A stretch of 64,000 bases of DNA from DASPSM01 sp963800135 (lineage in GTDB: Bacteria > Planctomycetota > Planctomycetia > Planctomycetales > Planctomycetaceae), in the NCBI GenBank assembly GCA_963800135.1, contig CAWCZR010000014.1, positions 62,001 to 126,000 of the forward strand, read 5' to 3'. Positions 30,392-39,667 of the stretch are shown here, piece after piece. The number at the start of each line of letters is the position of its first letter. The first letter of the stretch is position 1. The notes under the pieces are model-generated. The model did not search any database. It was given only the letters and a program-made list of their open reading frames with translations, and was not told the DNA's origin. The translations under genes were made by a program, and so were the position numbers.

Positions 30392-31408
30392 CTAGGACTT
30401 GGGCGGAACTGCCGGTGGGGGTCCTTCGTGCACCCCCTTGCGATCGACGATCAGTTTGGCCCGCTTGAGCCAGTCGGCTCCGAAGGCCCAATGGGCTTGA
30501 AATCGCTGGCGGGCCAGTATGTTGAGGGCCAGCACTTCCGGGGCGAAGTTTTCGATCGGGATCGTCGCCGGATCGGCGCCCTTGAGCACGCGGGCCGCCA
30601 GCAGTCCGCCGGCGTGGCCCACCTCAAAGTAGTCAGCCCCCAGCGCAAACAAGGCGCCCTGTTTGACGTTGCTGGGCATATTGCTGAAGACGGGAACGCC
30701 GCCCTCCGCCGCAGTGCGAATCAACGTCTCGATCGCGGGAGCCACGGTCGCGTCGCCCCCCGCCCAAATCGCCTGAACTTCCCGCGCGAGCAGTGCCTTC
30801 ACCGCGTCGAGCACGGCGGAGGACGAGTCGATCGTCATCTCCACGAGCTCAATGTGCAGTTGCTTGCAGACGTCGCGAGCCATCATGGTCGAGGCTTCCG
30901 AATTCGACTCGGCCGGATTCCAGACGACGCCGACTTTCGCCAGCTTCGGGTTGGCTTCGCGGGCCAGACGGAAGACGCCGGCCACGGGCTGCAATGTCCC
31001 CTGCCCCGTCATGTACGGGGGATGCTCCGCGGGATTGTCGCGGCCGATGCCGACGCCGGCCCCCCAGGGATCGGTCGATAGCGTAAAGACGTGCGTCCGC
31101 CGCACGTCGACGTTCACGCCGGCCACTGCTTGCAGCACGGGAGTCGAGAGGGTGAGCACGGCGTCGTAATCGCCGTTGAGCACTTCTTTGGCGATCATGA
31201 TGGCCGTGGCCCGGTCGCCGTCGGCACTGTAACGCGTGAGCGCAAGCTTTTGGCCGTCGGCAAAACCGCCCTCCTTGAGCCCGGCGATCATGCCCGCCTC
31301 CCCCTCTTCGAGCACGGGCACGGTGACGTAGTTGATCAGGGCCACTCTTCTCGGATCGTTCGGCGAACGCCGTTCGTGATGCCAGCGCGGATCGGAAAGG
31401 AGCAACAC
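30392..31408 (-). CDS. ABC transporter substrate-binding protein (ABC_sub_bind, PF04392)
   Basis: A periplasmic binding protein of the PF04392 type found with TrpXYZ-like importers. Landmarks: RRVALINYVTVPVLEEGEAG, LTLSTPVLQAVAG, VGVVWNPAESNS, IWAGGDATVAPAIETLI and FALGADYFEVGHAGG. Ligands known for relatives include tryptophan and other aromatic amino acids; the ligand here is undetermined. The start is unclear. A GTG at 31408 is the first usable codon, but the frame is open further upstream, including SLIAAASAVLLLS, a likely signal or anchor, without ATG, GTG or TTG before a stop near 31458. A base error near the start is possible. Last gene of a four-gene operon. Confidence 0.85.
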   Translation of the reverse strand: MLLLSDPRWHHERRSPNDPRRVALINYVTVPVLEEGEAGMIAGLKEGGFADGQKLALTRYSADGDRATAIMIAKEVLNGDYDAVLTLSTPVLQAVAGVNVDVRRTHVFTLSTDPWGAGVGIGRDNPAEHPPYMTGQGTLQPVAGVFRLAREANPKLAKVGVVWNPAESNSEASTMMARDVCKQLHIELVEMTIDSSSAVLDAVKALLAREVQAIWAGGDATVAPAIETLIRTAAEGGVPVFSNMPSNVKQGALFALGADYFEVGHAGGLLAARVLKGADPATIPIENFAPEVLALNILARQRFQAHWAFGADWLKRAKLIVDRKGVHEGPPPAVPPKS

Positions 31409-31527
31409 GGCCGACGCGGCCGCGATCAGGCTGACGCGGTCCGAAATGCCGGATCAGGTGACCACCGACTGACTTTGGCACGGATCGAATCCTGTTTTCT
31501 GAAGCGAGACGTTTTGGTTCGACGGTC

Positions 31528-32340
31528 TCAGACATACTGCGCGCGGAGCATTTCGGCGGCCGACTCGTCGAGTTGGTTGGCCCGCCGCAGCTCCTCGAAG
31601 CGCGACAACAAATCCTCGGGCCGCAGCCGGCGCTTCGCCTGTCCGGAAATGTCAAAGGCGATTTGCCCGCGATCCATCATGATCAGCCGATCGCCCAGGA
31701 AGGCGGCCTGCTGCATCGAATGCGTGACCATCAGCGTCGTCAGCCGGTCGCGGTTAACCAGCTCCTGCGTTAGGCGGATCACCTGGTCGGCACTCTTGGG
31801 ATCGAGGGCCGCCGTGTGCTCGTCGAGCAGCAGCAACGAGGGCTTCAGCAGCCCGGCCATCAGCAGCGTGAGCGACTGCCGCTGCCCGCCCGAGAGCGTG
31901 CCGATCGGATTGTTGAGCCGATCTTCGAGGTTGAGCCCCATGCCGGCCACGCGATCGCGGAGGGTGCCGCGATGGTGGGGGGTGAGGGCCCAGCCGAGCC
32001 CCCGCCGCTGGCCGCGCCGCATGGCCAGCGCCAGGTTTTCGGCAATGGTCATCGAGGGTGCGGTGCCGCTGAACGGATCCTGAAAGACACGGCCGATCAG
32101 CTTGGCCCGGCGATGTTCGGGCCAGCGCGTGATTTCTATGCCGTCGAGCTCGATGCGGCCCGAATCGGGCAGGAACGCCCCGGCAATCGCGTTCAACAGC
32201 GTCGACTTGCCCGAGCCGTTGGTGCCAATCACGCAGACGAACGAGCCGCGATCGAGCGACAAACTCACGCCGCGCAGGGCGCGAACTTCGTTGGGTGTGC
32301 CGGGATGAAACGTCTTGCGAACGTCAGTGATCTCAAGCAT
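31528..32340 (-). CDS. ABC transporter ATP-binding protein
   Basis: A 270-residue ATPase that drives import with the adjacent permease. Walker A is GTNGSGKST, the Q-loop region reads GRVFQDPFSG, the signature is LSGGQRQ, Walker B is LLLLDEHTAALD and the H-loop MVTHSMQQAA. DEHTAALDP is characteristic of the ATPases paired with PF04392 binding proteins. The start ATG at 32340 overlaps the end of the permease gene by eight bases, indicating translational coupling. Confidence 0.92.
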   Translation of the reverse strand: MLEITDVRKTFHPGTPNEVRALRGVSLSLDRGSFVCVIGTNGSGKSTLLNAIAGAFLPDSGRIELDGIEITRWPEHRRAKLIGRVFQDPFSGTAPSMTIAENLALAMRRGQRRGLGWALTPHHRGTLRDRVAGMGLNLEDRLNNPIGTLSGGQRQSLTLLMAGLLKPSLLLLDEHTAALDPKSADQVIRLTQELVNRDRLTTLMVTHSMQQAAFLGDRLIMMDRGQIAFDISGQAKRRLRPEDLLSRFEELRRANQLDESAAEMLRAQYV

Positions 32341-33271
32341 GCCGCTCTCTCCGCACCAGCCGCGAGCCGCGCGTGACCCAGCGCGGCAGCACGAGGGCCG
32401 CGAAGACAAAGGCCGCAGTGATCAGCTTGAGGTCGTTCGGATTGAGCCCCCAGCGCAGGGCCAGCGCCACCAAGAGGCGAAACAGCACCGAGCCCATCAC
32501 GGCCCCAGTGATTAGAAAGCCGATTTTTCGCGTACCCACCATCGATTCACCCAGAATCACGCTCGCCACGCCCCAGACGAGCATGCCGATCCCCATCTGC
32601 ACGTCGGCGAATCCCTGGTACTGGGCCAGCAAGGCGCCGGCCAGGCCAATGAGAAAGTTGCTGAGGAACAGTGCGACGATCATCATCCGTTCGACGTTCA
32701 CACCCAGCGCGCGGATCATGCGGCTGTTGTCGCCGATGGCCTGCATCGCCAGTCCCAAGTTCGTACGAAAAAACGCGAACAGCGCGAGTCCGAACCCGGC
32801 CGCCAGCAGTGTCACCAAGAGCAGACCGCACACGTCGCGGGGAGCGGCCTCCCAATCGCCGAAGTGCAACACCGTGCGACTTCGGAAAAGGATTTCGTTC
32901 AGGCGATCGGTCCAGCGCATCAGCGTATGCGGCGAATCGAGGGTAATCGTGCTCTTGCCCATCACACGCAGGTTGACCGAGTAGAGAGCGGTCATCACCA
33001 AAATTCCCGCTAGCAGGCGGTCGATCCCAAAACGCGTGTGCAGTGTGGCGGTCACCGCGCCGGCCGTCGCCCCGGCGAGGGCGCCGCAGAGCGTGGCCAA
33101 AAGTGGGTGAGCACCGCTGGCAATCAGCATGGCGGCCGTCGCTCCGCCGAGCGTGAACGAGCCGGCGACCGTCAGATCGTCGAAGGCCACGACGCGAAAG
33201 CTGATGAGAATGCCGAAGGCCAAGAGCGAGAGAATCAGTCCAATGGTCAACGACCCGATGAGCAGCGTCAT
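32333..33271 (-). CDS. ABC transporter permease
   Basis: A 312-residue inner-membrane permease of the branched-chain/TrpY-like type, with about eight to nine hydrophobic segments starting at MTLLIGSLTIGLILSLLAFG. The cytoplasmic coupling region is RTNLGLAMQAIGDNSRMIRA with the following LGVNVERMM, as in LivM/RbsC-type permeases. The ATG at 33271 overlaps the stop of the preceding STAS gene as ATGA, and its own stop overlaps the ATPase start. Confidence 0.9.
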   Translation of the reverse strand: MTLLIGSLTIGLILSLLAFGILISFRVVAFDDLTVAGSFTLGGATAAMLIASGAHPLLATLCGALAGATAGAVTATLHTRFGIDRLLAGILVMTALYSVNLRVMGKSTITLDSPHTLMRWTDRLNEILFRSRTVLHFGDWEAAPRDVCGLLLVTLLAAGFGLALFAFFRTNLGLAMQAIGDNSRMIRALGVNVERMMIVALFLSNFLIGLAGALLAQYQGFADVQMGIGMLVWGVASVILGESMVGTRKIGFLITGAVMGSVLFRLLVALALRWGLNPNDLKLITAAFVFAALVLPRWVTRGSRLVRRERHA

Positions 33272-34608
33272 GCCCGCTCCTCCACGAGAGTGGGCTTGCT
33301 GATCGGGCCGAGCCAACACGCCCCACCGAAAAGTTCCGACTCGCCCAGCCCCGTGATCGGACGATCGTCCCGCAACAGGTGCAGCACATCTTCGATCGAG
33401 CCGGAGTCGAACAGCTCGTTCACCGAGGGGGCGAGCGGCAACACTCGCTTCTTGAGCGGCCGATAGGGAAAGACCGCCGCGTGAAAGTGTCCGTGCAGCG
33501 AGCCAAGGGCGTCCATCGGTCGCAACAGGGCCGAGAGCGGAGAGTCGTCGAGCGGCCCCAGCGCCGCGATGCCGACGATCAGCACCAGGTTGTGCCGGTG
33601 AATCTGCTCGGCACTGAAGGAGAGCCATTGACGCAGCCCGGGCAGACCGAAGCGATCGCCACCGTCCTGCGGGAGACTGGCCGGCGACTGGCGCAACTGG
33701 GCGCCGACCAGCCCGGCACAGTCCGCCAGAATCACGAATCCGGCGAGGCGAGCGTTCGTCTGCCGCAGCCCGCTCGAAATGAGTTTCGAGAGGCCGAACT
33801 GCCGGTCGGTCTCCTTGGGACTGAATCGGATCAGCACGGGGAATTCGCCCTCGCACTGCACGCCGTAGACGACCTCGGCGGATGGCACAAAATCCCCCGC
33901 CGCCAGCAAGTAGTCGGGCAGACCATCGCTCTTGTGGGCTGACTGCGCGACGGCCCCGGCGACCGCCAGGAATTCGCCATAGCGGTTCTCCGCGGCATCG
34001 GCGACGGCACCGTCGGCCTTTCGCGTCGCGGCCGTCGCTTGCGCCGCCGCTAGATGACCCGCACCGCCGAGCGCCCCGAGCCCAAAGCCAAACGTGTTGC
34101 GACCGAACGAAACGCTGCGCGCTCGCGGGCGAGAGCCGTTCGAGTCGAACAGGGATTGCGTATTCCCAAAGACGCGGCACGCCAGCGGCTCGGACTCGCC
34201 CAGGGCGTAGATCGCCAGCTCGAGCCCGTCTTCCTCGACGAATCGCGTTGCCGCCGACAGGGCCAACACGGTGCCGCTCATGCCCGGGCCGGAGCGCGCC
34301 TTTTGCGGATCGCAGCGGAGCGTGTCCAACAGCCGCGTCAGCCGCAGGATCTGCTCGACGTGCGGGCTGGCATTGTGAATCCCGAAGAAGCCGGACAGCC
34401 GATCCATCCGCTTTTTGGCGTCAACGAGGGCCGCGATCCCGGAGGAGCTGAGATACGTCACCCCGTTCAAGTCGACCAGGATGCGGTGCCAGCCCTCGCG
34501 CGCGGCGGCCTCGATTTCTTCGCGAAAGTAAACCGACGAGTCGTTGTCGAGCCGTCCTTCAACCGTCAGCTCCAACAAGTCTCCCTGCGAACTCTTCTCG
34601 ATCTGCAT
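33268..34608 (-). CDS. STAS-domain protein leading an ABC-transporter operon
   Basis: A 446-residue soluble protein. Residues 1-100 are a STAS (anti-sigma-factor-antagonist type) domain: LLELTVEGRLDNDSS, ILVDLNGVTYLSSSGIAALV, with the phosphorylatable serine of the DSSG motif corresponding to about Ser 55 (the Asp is Ser here). The remaining 340 residues are not recognised. They include a Gly-rich segment (RNTFGFGLGALGGAGHLAAA) and repeated alpha/beta stretches (EFPVLIRFSPKETD, RLAGFVILADCAG, NLVLIVGIAALG). The ATG at 34608 was chosen over an in-frame start 36 bases upstream because of the GAGGTGGG just before it. Its stop overlaps the permease ATG. A regulatory link between STAS phosphorylation and transport is inferred from the coupling. 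Confidence 0.75.
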   Translation of the reverse strand: MQIEKSSQGDLLELTVEGRLDNDSSVYFREEIEAAAREGWHRILVDLNGVTYLSSSGIAALVDAKKRMDRLSGFFGIHNASPHVEQILRLTRLLDTLRCDPQKARSGPGMSGTVLALSAATRFVEEDGLELAIYALGESEPLACRVFGNTQSLFDSNGSRPRARSVSFGRNTFGFGLGALGGAGHLAAAQATAATRKADGAVADAAENRYGEFLAVAGAVAQSAHKSDGLPDYLLAAGDFVPSAEVVYGVQCEGEFPVLIRFSPKETDRQFGLSKLISSGLRQTNARLAGFVILADCAGLVGAQLRQSPASLPQDGGDRFGLPGLRQWLSFSAEQIHRHNLVLIVGIAALGPLDDSPLSALLRPMDALGSLHGHFHAAVFPYRPLKKRVLPLAPSVNELFDSGSIEDVLHLLRDDRPITGLGESELFGGACWLGPISKPTLVEERA

Positions 34609-34966
34609 CCCACCTCTTTCACCATCTGGCCGATCACGACCCAACCGGCCCGCGCCATGGCCGGTCCGTTTGAGAAATTCAATTCTAAAGGGAAACGAGT
34701 GGGACGCTACTTGTACACAACGGCATCGGCCGCGATTTCACATTTCCCGCGCCGCGGAATTGCGGGGCGTCCATTCGAGCGGCCGTGCAGAACGGACCCG
34801 GAGCGTGGCAAGACGGCTCACTCCTTCGATACAATCCAGGCCGCTGTGCCCGGCCACCCGGCCAGGCATTGATGCTGGTTCGACAGATACGGAGCTCGAT
34901 TCACACGGAGCGCGACTGACACCCGGATTCGATTACCGAATTCACTTGACAAATGGGGAACGAAAC
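34609..34966. other. 358-base divergent intergenic region
   Basis: Lies between the STAS operon and a divergently transcribed Tyr-rich gene and should contain both promoters. An open frame covers much of it on the plus strand but has no ribosome site and continues into the next gene, so it is not called. Nothing further recognised. Confidence 0.4.
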
Positions 34967-35308
34967 ATGAAGTCCGCACTCTTTGCCGCTTGCCTCGCCG
35001 GCGTGACGCTGCTGGGTGCCGCCCAAACGCGTGCCCAGGGAATCGCCATCGGCGTTCCCGTCTACCCGGCGCCGGTCTACGCGACTCCGGTTTACGGAGC
35101 GCCGGTTTACCCGACGGCTGCCTACACGACCGCTTATGCGATGCCTGGGTACGCCTACACGGCCGCGCCGGCCTACTACGCCGCTCCCGCCGCCGTCTAC
35201 GCGGCCCCGGCTCCGTACGCAGTCGCTCCGTCGGTCGTGGTCGGCGGACCCGCCCTGGTTTACGGCCACTGGGGTCGTCACCACGCGCACCTGTATTACC
35301 GCTGGTAG
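34967..35308 (+). CDS. Small Tyr/Pro/Ala-rich exported protein (1)
   Basis: A 113-residue protein starting at ATG 34967 after GGGGAA. The signal peptide MKSALFAACLAGVTLLGAA ends near AQTRAQG. The mature part is almost wholly repeats of (A/V)Y(A/P)xPVYG type: PVYPAPVYATPVYGAPVYP, then TAYAMPGYAYTAAPAYY. It ends GHWGRHHAHLYYRW, rich in His and aromatic residues. A longer protein of the same style lies at 63442-63912. Likely a surface or matrix protein; function unknown. It converges with the ABC-F gene. Confidence 0.7.
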   Translation: MKSALFAACLAGVTLLGAAQTRAQGIAIGVPVYPAPVYATPVYGAPVYPTAAYTTAYAMPGYAYTAAPAYYAAPAAVYAAPAPYAVAPSVVVGGPALVYGHWGRHHAHLYYRW

Positions 35309-35384
35309 ATCGTCTTACTCGATCTAAATCGAGCGGCTCGGCCACAATCGTGACGACAGCGCTTGTCGTCACGCGGCGGCCGGG

Positions 35385-37284
35385 TCATTCTGATGCGCAC
35401 TGCTCCAGGGCTTCCCAGCGCTCGTAAACGGTTCGCAACTCCGTTTCGAGCGACTCGAGCCGCGCGGTGACCTTGCCGATTTCGGCCCCGCCTTGGCGGA
35501 AGAAGGCCGGCTCAGCCATCCTTTGGTGGAGCTGCGCCTGCTCGGCTTCGAGCGTTTCGATGCGCTGGGGCAGTTCTTCGAGCTCGCGCTGCTCCTTGTA
35601 GCTCAGCTTGCGCCGGCTTCGCCTGCGGGCGTTCGCGCTCGGACTTGGGGCGCTCAGCATTCGACGGTGACGCCCCCGCCGCCTTTTGCCGCACCCAGTC
35701 GTCGTACCCGCCGACAAACTCTTTGACGCATCCGTCCGTCTCGAAAACGAGCGTGCTCGTCACCACGTTGTTGAGGAAGGCCCGATCGTGGCTGACGAGC
35801 AACAGCGTTCCCGGGAAATCGACCAGCATTTCTTCCAACAGCTCGAGCGTTTCCGAGTCGAGGTCGTTGGTGGGCTCGTCGAGCACCAGCAGGTTAGCCG
35901 AGCGAGTGAACATCCGTGCGAGCAGCAGCCGATTACGCTCGCCGCCGGAAAGGTAGCGGACCAGACTGCGGGCGCGGTCGCTGGAAAAGAGGAAGTCGCG
36001 GAGATAGCCGAGGACGTGGCGGGACTTGCCGTTGAAGAGCACCATCTCCTTGCCATCGGCGACGTTGTCGACGGCCGACTTTTCCTCGTCGAGCTGGGCC
36101 CGCAGCTGATCGAAGTAGGCGATCTGCACGTTGGTCCCCCGCCGCACCGTGCCCCGCGCCGGCGACAGCTCGCCGAGTAAAATCCGCAGCAGCGTCGTCT
36201 TGCCGGAGCCGTTGGGGCCGAGGATGCCGATCTTGTCGCCGCGCGAAATCGTCACCGAAACGTCGTCCAGGATTGCGCGTCCGTCGAAGGCGTGGGTGAT
36301 TCCCTCGGCCGCGATCACCAGATTCCCGGACCGCTCGATTTCCTGGGCCTGCAGCCGGACATTTCCCACACGCGCGCGGCGATCTCGGCGTTCCTCCCGC
36401 ATCCGCTCGAGGGCCCGCACGCGTCCCTCGTTCCGCGTCCGCCGCGCCTTAACCCCTTGCCGAATCCAGACCTCTTCTTCCGCCAGCTTCTTGTCGAAAA
36501 GTGCGTCCTGCTGGGCCTCGCCCGCCAGTAACGATTCCTTGCGGACCAGGAAGGTCGCGTAGTCGCAGGTCCAGTCGAATAGCCGAGCCCGCTCGACTTC
36601 GACGATTCGCGTGGCGATCCGTTGCAAAAAGACGCGATCGTGCGTGACGAAGACCAGCGTCGGCGCCTCTCGCAGCAGGAAGTCTTCGATCCAGCGGATC
36701 GAGTCGAGGTCGAGATGGTTGGTCGGCTCGTCCAGCAGCAACAGGTCGGGCTCGGAGACCAGGGCCTGCGCGAGGAGGACGCGACGCTTCATTCCGGACG
36801 AGAGCGTATCGAACATCAGCGACGGTTCGAGGCCCATCCGCGACAGCACTTCGTCGATCCGTCGCTGGATTTGCCAGGCCGACTCGGTATCGAGCTCAAG
36901 GCCGTCGAGCTGAGCGTTCCCGTACGGAGCAACGTCGTGCGAAGCGGGCGCGGCCAAGTGCGATCCGTGCGACGCCTTCAGCATTTGCGCCACGAGCAGT
37001 CCCTGCGCGCCAAAACCGTGGGCCACCTCTTCGAGCACGGTGTGGTTGGAGCCCGCCGGGACTTCCTGCGCCAACTGGGCGACGCGGAGGGCCGGCGCCC
37101 GTTCAATCGTGCCGTCGTCGGGCTGGATCACTCCCTGGAGCAGCTTGAGCAGCGTCGACTTGCCCGCCCCGTTGCGGCCCATCAGGCCGATCCGTTCGCC
37201 TGGCCGAATCTCCAGGCTCACGTCCTCGAGCAGGTTCGCGCCGCCGTAACTAAACGTGACATTTCGCAGCCGCAACAGCGCCAT
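35385..37284 (-). CDS. uup: ABC-F family ATPase (Uup-like), frame-broken near C-terminus
   Basis: Soluble twin-ATPase of the ABC-F family, which acts on ribosomes or, for Uup, on ribosome biogenesis and DNA transactions. Domain 1 has GRNGAGKST and LSSGMKRR; domain 2 has GPNGSGKTT and LSGGERNR; both have LLLLDEPTNHLD-type Walker B motifs. The inter-domain linker includes RRERRDRRARVGNVRLQ-like basic sequence. Near 35605 an extra base breaks the frame; the next frame gives KLSYKEQRELEELPQRIETL, the start of the Uup C-terminal coiled coil, and ends at 35385. Joined length about 632 residues, normal for Uup. The ATG at 37284 (MALLRLRNVTF) fits the family. Confidence 0.88.
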
Positions 37285-37520
37285 ACCGGTCGACAAACCT
37301 CACGTAAAGAATCGCTACCGCCCCAAGGGCAGGTCGGGAGGGAGATTGTAGACCGCCGATCCGCGCCGCGGCGAGTTACCGCTGCGGTCGCCGAAGACGT
37401 CGCCCCCGGAGATCGAGCGGAATCGCCATTCTCCGCGGTCAGAAGCTGAACCTCTGCGGGCGAGCCGAAAGATTCAGCGATCCGCGGCGCTAGACGCCTC
37501 GGTACTCGCCCTGCGGTCTC

Positions 37521-39342
37521 TTACCGAGCGGTCCGCGCGAAGCCGTCCGCGCTCCACTCTTCGCTGCCGACTCCGTGGTGCACGAAGAACAGGCCCTCCG
37601 GATCATACTTCTTCTTCACCGCGATCAGGCGCGGGTAATTCGTGCCCCAGAACGCGTGCTGCCAGTCGCGCTCGAAGTAGTCGCTTTCGGAGAGATACGA
37701 CCCCGGCTGCTTGACGACTTTCAAAAGCTCGTCCATCGCCCGGTTGATCGCGGCCGCGTCGCGTCGAGCTGATGTCATGTTCGGCTCGTGACCGGCTATT
37801 CCCGGGAAGGCCGGCTGGCCCTGCCCCGCCACGATCGCCAGCGCGAACGCATCCAGCACGGCGGGATTGATGGCCGTGTTGCGGGCGGCGGCCAGCTCCT
37901 CCGGCGGCGCCCCCGCGAGCCCCTTGTTGAAATGCAGCGACAAGGACCAATGCCGCGTGGCCGCGAAGAGCGCGTCGACCAATTCGGGTTGACGACTTTT
38001 TTCCAAGAGCGCGGCGGGTAGCCAGGCGGAGCGATAGCCGTGCATAAACTGCCCGGCCTCCTCGCGATTGCCCGTCCAGTAGATGTTGCCCGGCGGCGCG
38101 TGCGGTCGATCGTCGTGCAGTACGGGTTTTGACGGCGCCAGGCTGAGTAACGCCGGATTCCAGAACTGACGGGCCGGAAACACGCTCACGCCGATCGGCG
38201 TCGTCACCTTGAAGTCGTTCGGGCGGCCGGCGACCCATTCACGAAACGGCTTCCAGACCGCTTCGGCCGGCTCGCGGTCGAGCCCCTGCATCAGCACCAG
38301 GAACTCGAGCGTGTTCCTCCGGTTGAAGCGAAATTGCTCGCCCCAATGCCGATTGAAGAGTTGCTCGCGATAGAAATCGATGACTCGCGCGATGAGTTCG
38401 CGATAGGCGGCATCCGAGCGGGCTCGGATCGTGCCAAAGACAGCGCCGAAATACTGCGGCAGCTCGCGGGTCCGCAGCGTGAGCCGCGTGACGACGCCCA
38501 GGCTGCCGCCGCCGCCCCCCTTGAGCGCCCAGAAAAGTTCCGGATGGTTGCCCGCGTTCGCAATCTGCACCGAGCCGTCCGCCAGCACGACCTCGGCCTC
38601 CAACAGCCCCGCGGCCGCGAGGCCGTAATTCTTGGAGAAGCTGCCGAAGCCGCCGCTTTGAATCAGTCCGGCGACGCCGACCGTGCCACAGCCACCCCCC
38701 TGAACGTAGCGGCCGCCCTTCGTCGTCACCGCATCGTAAACGTGCATCCAGATCGAGCCCGCCCCGACGCTCATGGCTGGCTGCGGCGCGATCCGGTCCG
38801 CGCAGCCGTGCGGGACGAACGCGTCGTGCGGAGTGATCTCGTGCATGGCCCGCGTCCAGATCAAGAGCGAGTCGGCCGCGTTAGACGTTCCCTGGTAACT
38901 ATGTCCACCCCCCTTCACCACCAGCCGCAGGTTGTGCTCGCGAGCGAACTTGACGGCGGCCACCACGTCGGCTGTCTGCTTTGCCGCGAGCGCGTATGCG
39001 CTCGGGGCGGAGGTCCAAGCGTCGACCCAGCCGCAGGTCTGCGTCAGGGCCGGCTCGTCGCCAATGAAGTAGGGGTTCTTCAGCTCTTTAAACAGCTCCG
39101 CGCAGCCCGTGCTGCCGGGCGAATTCCGACACGCTTCCAGCGGCGACTTGAGTTCGATCAGTTGGCCGCCCACCGCGTGTTTCAGCTCTTCCCATTTCGC
39201 GGGCGACGGCCAACCCGGATCGCCGGGACGCACACGAGTCATCGCCCGCGCGGACGCCAGTGCGCCCGCAGGCGCCGATTGAAGAACCGGCCCACGCCAC
39301 GGGCAACGCCGCCGCGCCCTGCAAGAACTGTCGTCGTTTCAT
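37521..39342 (-). CDS. Tat-exported FAD-linked oxidase, BBE type, frame-broken near N-terminus
   Basis: The ATG at 39342 begins MKRRQFLQGAAALPVAWAG, a twin-arginine signal. Near 39270 the frame shifts by one base, and the rest continues through SAPAGALASARAMTRVRPG. The enzyme domain has VVKGGGHSYQGTSNAAD, where the His is the usual covalent FAD attachment site, and VQGGGCGTVGVAGLIQSGGF, where the Cys corresponds to the second attachment site of bicovalent flavoproteins. A BBE-type C-terminus ends YPRLIAVKKKYDPEGLFFVH. Relatives oxidise sugars, oligosaccharides or alkaloids with oxygen or another acceptor; the substrate is unknown. Divergent from the first TolC-like gene. Confidence 0.85.
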
Positions 39343-39667
39343 GTGCGTTCGCCCACAGTCCGGTTCGAAAGAGAGGAAGCCGCCTCATTCTGTGACGCCC
39401 TCTGGAACGAGACAAGCGGTTCGTCGCCAGCCTGTTGTTCGGGCAAACGAACAAAACCTTGCCTTCGTGGCTTACAAGCTGGTCGCCGCCTCGCGCTCAA
39501 CTCTGCGGTCCGACACGACTTAAAAACTCTCCTTGATTCTTGGCCCGCCGTCACAATCGGCAAAACCGTTAAATTTTGACTCGCCGGGTAGTCGATCCCT
39601 GGATAAGCGGCTGTGCCGCACGAGGGTTCGCTCGTGCGCGCGGCCGGGGGGGAGGTTCGCGACCGAC
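39343..39667. other. 325-base divergent intergenic region
   Basis: Between the Tat-exported oxidase and the first outer-membrane channel gene. It should contain promoters for both. Open frames cross it on both strands but none has a ribosome site or family similarity. GGGAGG at about 39650 precedes the downstream ATG by 12 bases. Nothing else recognised. Confidence 0.4.
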
